18,697 nucleotides of DNA from Firm-04 sp964392175 (lineage in GTDB: Bacteria > Bacillota > Clostridia > Oscillospirales > Ruminococcaceae). Positions 15,815 to 18,697 of the stretch are shown piece by piece. The notes under the pieces were generated by a model. The model was not told where the DNA came from. It did not search any database and was given only the letters and a program-made list of their open reading frames with translations. Numbering within the stretch: the stretch's first letter is position 1; each line of letters starts with the position of its first letter. The position numbers and the translations under genes are program-made. The stretch is taken from positions 1 to 18,697 of the forward strand of contig CAYMOJ010000033.1 in the NCBI GenBank assembly GCA_964392175.1. Reading direction: 5' to 3'.

Positions 15815-18433
15815 TTATACAGCGTCATGCCTACCGTAGTAAGCATTCAGGTACATCTGCTTGATTTCGGACATCAGCGGATAACGGGGGTTGGCACCGG
15901 TACATTGATCATCGAATGCCTGCTCCGTCATGGCATCCAACTGTGCAAGGAAGTCCGCCTCATCAATGCCGTAAGCCGCAATGCTTTCCTTGATGCCAAT
16001 GGTTGTTTTCAGTTCCTCGATCTTTGCAATGAGTGCTTCCAGCTTTTCGGTATCGGTATCGCCCTGCAAGCCCAGTGCATCAGCAATCTCCGCATAGCGA
16101 GAGAGAGTATGCGGGTGATCATACTGCGAGAATGTACCCATTTTGACGGGTGTTTCTGTCGCATTGAAACGCAACACCTGCTCCAGCATCAATGCATTCG
16201 CGATGCCGTGCGGCAGATGATGAAACGCACCCAACTTATGCGCCATGGAGTGACACACGCCAAGAAACGCGTTTGCGAACGCCATACCTGCCATTGTTGC
16301 GGCATTTGCCATTTTCTCACGAGCAACGGGATCTTGAGGGCCGTTATGATAGGCACGGGGCAGATAGGCAAATACCATCTGCAACGAACGCAATGCCAGC
16401 CCGTCGGTGTAATCAGTCGCCATCATGGAAGCATACGCCTCCAATGCATGGGTAACAACATCAATACCTGCCGCAGCGGTCAAGCTCTTGGGGGCGTTCA
16501 TCATCAGATCCGCATCTACGATCGCCATGTTGGGCATCAGCGCGTAGTCAGCCAATGGATATTTTACACCGGTAGTTTCATCCGTAATGACTGCAAAGGG
16601 GGTCACTTCAGAGCCGGTACCTGCGGAGGTCGGGATTGCAATAAAGGAAGCTTTTTCGCCCATTTGGGGGAATGTATATACTCTCTTGCGGATATCAATA
16701 AAGCGCATTGCCATATCCATAAAGTCTACATCGGGATGCTCATACAGCACCCACATGATCTTTGCGGCATCCATTGCAGACCCACCACCCAGAGCGATGA
16801 TACAATCCGGATGGAATGCAGTCATGGCAGCGGCACCGGCTTTTGCCGAGGCAAGGGTCGGATCCGGTTCTACTTCAAAGAAAGTGGCGTGCACAATACC
16901 CAGTGCATCAAGCTTGTCAGTAATCGGCTTGGTATAGCCGTTGTGAAACAAAAAGCTGTCGGTAACAATGAATACGCGTTTTTTGCCAAGCACGGTGCCC
17001 AGCTCATCCAATGCAACAGGCAGGCAGCCTTTTTTCAGGTAGACCTTCTCAGGTGCACGGAACCACAGCATATTCTCTCTCCTTTCGGCAACGGTCTTGA
17101 TATTGAGCAAATGCTTGACGCCAACATTTTCGCTGACAGAATTACCGCCCCACGAGCCGCAGCCCAATGTCAGCGAGGGTGCCAACCGGAAGTTGTACAG
17201 ATCACCAATACCGCCGTGCGAGGAAGGTGTATTCACAACAATGCGGCAGGTTTTCATACGGGCAGAAAACACATCGAGCTTCTCTCTTGCCGTAATCGGA
17301 TTCAGGTAAATCGAGGCGGTATGACCATAGCCACCATCCATTACAAGACGCTCCGCCTTATCCAGTGCTTCCTCGAAGCTTGCAGCGTGATACATGGCTA
17401 GCACAGGAGATAGCTTTTCGTGCGCAAATTCCTCAGAAAGCTCCACGCTATCCACTTCACCAATGAGAATTTTGGTAGCTTCCGGTACGGTTACGTCGGC
17501 AAGCTGCGCGATACGGAATGCAGACTGTCCAACGATCTTTGCATTCAACGAGCCGTTGATGAGAATGGTCTTTCTGACTTTTTCTGTTTCCACAGCGTTA
17601 AGGAAATAGCAACCTCTTGCAGCAAATTCAGCTTTTACCTTATCGTAGATACTGTCAAGTATGATCACAGATTGCTCCGATGCACAGATCATGCCGTTAT
17701 CGAAGGTTTTGGAGTGAATGATCGAGTTGACCGCAAGCACAATATCAGCAGATTCATCGATGACAGCGGGGGTATTGCCCGCACCGACACCCAATGCCGG
17801 TTTTCCGCTGGAGTAAGCGGATTTCACCATGCCCGGGCCGCCCGTTGCCAGAATGATATCGGCTTCTTTCATGACTGTATTGGTCAGCTCCAACGAAGGA
17901 ACATCGATCCACCCGATCAGTCCCTCCGGTGCACCGGCTTTCACGGCCGCCTCTGCCACCAGCTTTGCCGCTGCAATGGTCGATGCCTTTGCGCGGGGGT
18001 GAGGGCTGATAATGATCCCATTACGGGTTTTCAGGGTGATCAGTGTTTTGAAGATCGCGGTAGAGGTGGGATTTGTGGTAGGAATGACCGCCGCAATCAC
18101 GCCAATGGGTTCGGCAATGCGCTGCACACCATACACCGGATCACTTTCAATAACGCCACAAGTCGGCGTGTTTTTATAGGCATTATAAATATATTCGGAG
18201 GCATAATGATTTTTGATGACTTTATCCTCCACAATGCCCATGCCGGTTTCCTCCACCGCCATTTTTGCAAGAGGAATACGCGCTTGATTGGCTGCGATCG
18301 ATGCTGCGCGGAAGATGGCATCGACTTGTTCTTGTGTATAGGTCGCGAACTTTTGCTGTGCCGCGCGTACACGCGCAAAGCAGGCAAGCAGCGCATCTAC
18401 GCTGTCAACAACGGGATATTTCGGATTTTGCAT
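15815..18433 (-). CDS. adhE: Bifunctional acetaldehyde-CoA/alcohol dehydrogenase
   Basis: AdhE reduces acetyl-CoA to acetaldehyde and then ethanol, using two NADH, and regenerates NAD+ in fermentation; known AdhE proteins form helical filaments (spirosomes). The 872-residue protein has an N-terminal aldehyde dehydrogenase domain (about 1-440) with catalytic C250 in NGMICASEQ and a C-terminal iron-dependent alcohol dehydrogenase domain (about 455-872). The cofactor loop is GGGSAMDAAK (549-558). The expected iron ligands are all present: D658, H662, H728 and H742, each five higher than the E. coli residues D653, H657, H723 and H737. I chose the ATG at 18433 because GGAGG (18442-18446) lies 8 nt upstream; an in-frame ATG at 18448 sits against that site. 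It heads an apparent operon with the kinase and GH3 genes, behind a strong promoter and a 123-nt leader. Confidence 0.98.
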   Translation of the reverse strand: MQNPKYPVVDSVDALLACFARVRAAQQKFATYTQEQVDAIFRAASIAANQARIPLAKMAVEETGMGIVEDKVIKNHYASEYIYNAYKNTPTCGVIESDPVYGVQRIAEPIGVIAAVIPTTNPTSTAIFKTLITLKTRNGIIISPHPRAKASTIAAAKLVAEAAVKAGAPEGLIGWIDVPSLELTNTVMKEADIILATGGPGMVKSAYSSGKPALGVGAGNTPAVIDESADIVLAVNSIIHSKTFDNGMICASEQSVIILDSIYDKVKAEFAARGCYFLNAVETEKVRKTILINGSLNAKIVGQSAFRIAQLADVTVPEATKILIGEVDSVELSEEFAHEKLSPVLAMYHAASFEEALDKAERLVMDGGYGHTASIYLNPITAREKLDVFSARMKTCRIVVNTPSSHGGIGDLYNFRLAPSLTLGCGSWGGNSVSENVGVKHLLNIKTVAERRENMLWFRAPEKVYLKKGCLPVALDELGTVLGKKRVFIVTDSFLFHNGYTKPITDKLDALGIVHATFFEVEPDPTLASAKAGAAAMTAFHPDCIIALGGGSAMDAAKIMWVLYEHPDVDFMDMAMRFIDIRKRVYTFPQMGEKASFIAIPTSAGTGSEVTPFAVITDETTGVKYPLADYALMPNMAIVDADLMMNAPKSLTAAAGIDVVTHALEAYASMMATDYTDGLALRSLQMVFAYLPRAYHNGPQDPVAREKMANAATMAGMAFANAFLGVCHSMAHKLGAFHHLPHGIANALMLEQVLRFNATETPVKMGTFSQYDHPHTLSRYAEIADALGLQGDTDTEKLEALIAKIEELKTTIGIKESIAAYGIDEADFLAQLDAMTEQAFDDQCTGANPRYPLMSEIKQMYLNAYYGRHDAV

Positions 18434-18450
18434 AATGAAAACCTCCATAT

Positions 18451-18540
18451 TCAGATATGTGCAATCCTTTCAGGCAGCACGGCACGCCCTTGTCCTGATG
18501 GTCTAGCGGCTGAACAGCGCATCTGCATCATCGGTTTCAT
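18451..18540 (-). CDS. Possible 29-codon leader ORF upstream of adhE
   Basis: In the adhE leader an ATG at 18540 is preceded by AAGG (18550-18553) with 9-nt spacing. It opens a 29-codon frame ending with TGA at 18451-18453, just before the adhE ribosome site. The peptide starts MKPMMQMRCS and ends AHI; it has no hydrophobic segment and no run of one amino acid such as attenuator peptides use. The first half is Met-rich (four of seven residues). A random frame of this length stays open about one time in four, so the ORF may be chance. If translated, ribosomes ending there would be close to the adhE site and could affect its initiation. Confidence 0.25.
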   Translation of the reverse strand: MKPMMQMRCSAARPSGQGRAVLPERIAHI

Positions 18541-18562
18541 GCAATGTTACCTTAATAATTGC

Positions 18563-18591
18563 AGTATACCACAAAACGGTAGAAAAGTCAA
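18563..18591 (-). promoter_or_regulatory. Strong sigma-A-type promoter of adhE
   Basis: On the minus strand TTGACT (18586-18591, 5 of 6) and TATACT (18563-18568, 5 of 6) are separated by exactly 17 nt, and TGG precedes the -10 (extended -10). The start site would be near 18556, giving a leader of about 123 nt. This is the best promoter in the window and fits the high expression usual for AdhE. I found no full Rex operator (TTGTTAANNNNTTAACAA-like), although a TTGTTGA half-site overlaps the -35. Confidence 0.85.
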
Positions 18592-18697
18592 CAATTCGCC
18601 GCTTTTTTCTCCACTTTCATCGTTGTGCAAAATTTTTGGTGCGTGTCCATATGTCAATGATGTGAGACCCAAAAAGAGAAAAAAACAAGAAAGATTC
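18592..18697. other. Upstream non-coding stretch at the window end
   Basis: No gene is recognisable here on either strand. The stretch contains A/T tracts (a CAAAATTTTTG palindrome near 18627-18637) that could act as an UP-like element for the adhE promoter, though they lie rather far upstream. A U-rich tract in minus-strand sense near the edge (AGAGAAAAAAAC on plus) could belong to a terminator or leader of a gene beyond the window. Neither reading can be tested from here. Confidence 0.3.

Noticed and set aside
15809..17401. A 530-codon plus-strand open frame opposite adhE
   Set aside because: It lies antisense to adhE, whose motifs and iron ligands are all intact. The translation is rich in Cys, His, Arg and Gln with no recognisable domain, which is typical of a codon-bias shadow.
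18541..18600. Rex redox-repressor operator at the adhE promoter
   Set aside because: Only a half-site-like TTGTTGA is present beside the -35; the second half is missing at the needed spacing.
1..18697. Defence system, prophage, insertion sequence, CRISPR array or tRNA/rRNA gene
   Set aside because: Every long minus-strand frame is a recognisable metabolic or housekeeping gene, and the gaps are under 260 nt with no repeat array, transposase remnant or tRNA-like fold that I could see.

Overview
The window reads as a stretch of chromosome from a low-oxygen, sugar-fermenting Firmicute, most likely a clostridial (Oscillospiraceae/Ruminococcaceae-like) gut or rumen bacterium. This rests on the recJ-rel-MBL hydrolase-hemZ gene order, a clostridial-type bifunctional AdhE, a GH3 beta-glucosidase with the swapped domain order known from Ruminococcus albus and Butyrivibrio, and strong AGGAGG-type ribosome sites. 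Base composition looks close to even. The assignment is inference from gene content, not a database match.

All ten recognised genes lie on the minus strand, so transcription runs from high to low coordinates. Three transcription units can be drawn. (1) At 18591 to about 12090, a near-consensus promoter drives adhE (aldehyde/alcohol dehydrogenase), then an APH-like small-molecule kinase of unknown substrate 20 nt later. After a 141-nt gap holding a strong RNA hairpin comes a cytoplasmic permuted GH3 beta-glucosidase. The unit ends in a textbook intrinsic terminator. (2) At 12057 to 5563, an extended -10 promoter drives recJ, rel (RelA/SpoT-type ppGpp synthetase/hydrolase), an MBL-fold hydrolase and a HemZ-type radical SAM enzyme. 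These genes overlap or abut, which points to translational coupling. (3) At 5464 to 35, an extended -10 promoter with a leader of about 20 nt drives carB, then greA and lysS. lysS ends close to the window edge and its terminator is not visible.

Functionally, unit 1 is catabolic: beta-glucoside cleavage and disposal of reducing power as ethanol. Unit 2 links DNA repair and the stringent response to two accessory enzymes. Unit 3 combines pyrimidine/arginine precursor synthesis, transcript-cleavage rescue of RNA polymerase and lysyl-tRNA charging.

I see no tRNA or rRNA gene, insertion sequence, CRISPR array, phage gene or other sign of a recent mobile element. Most of the window is ordinary housekeeping sequence. 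The least explained parts are the leaders of adhE (a possible 29-codon leader ORF) and of the GH3 gene (a 15-bp hairpin with a UUU bulge), and the kinase between them.
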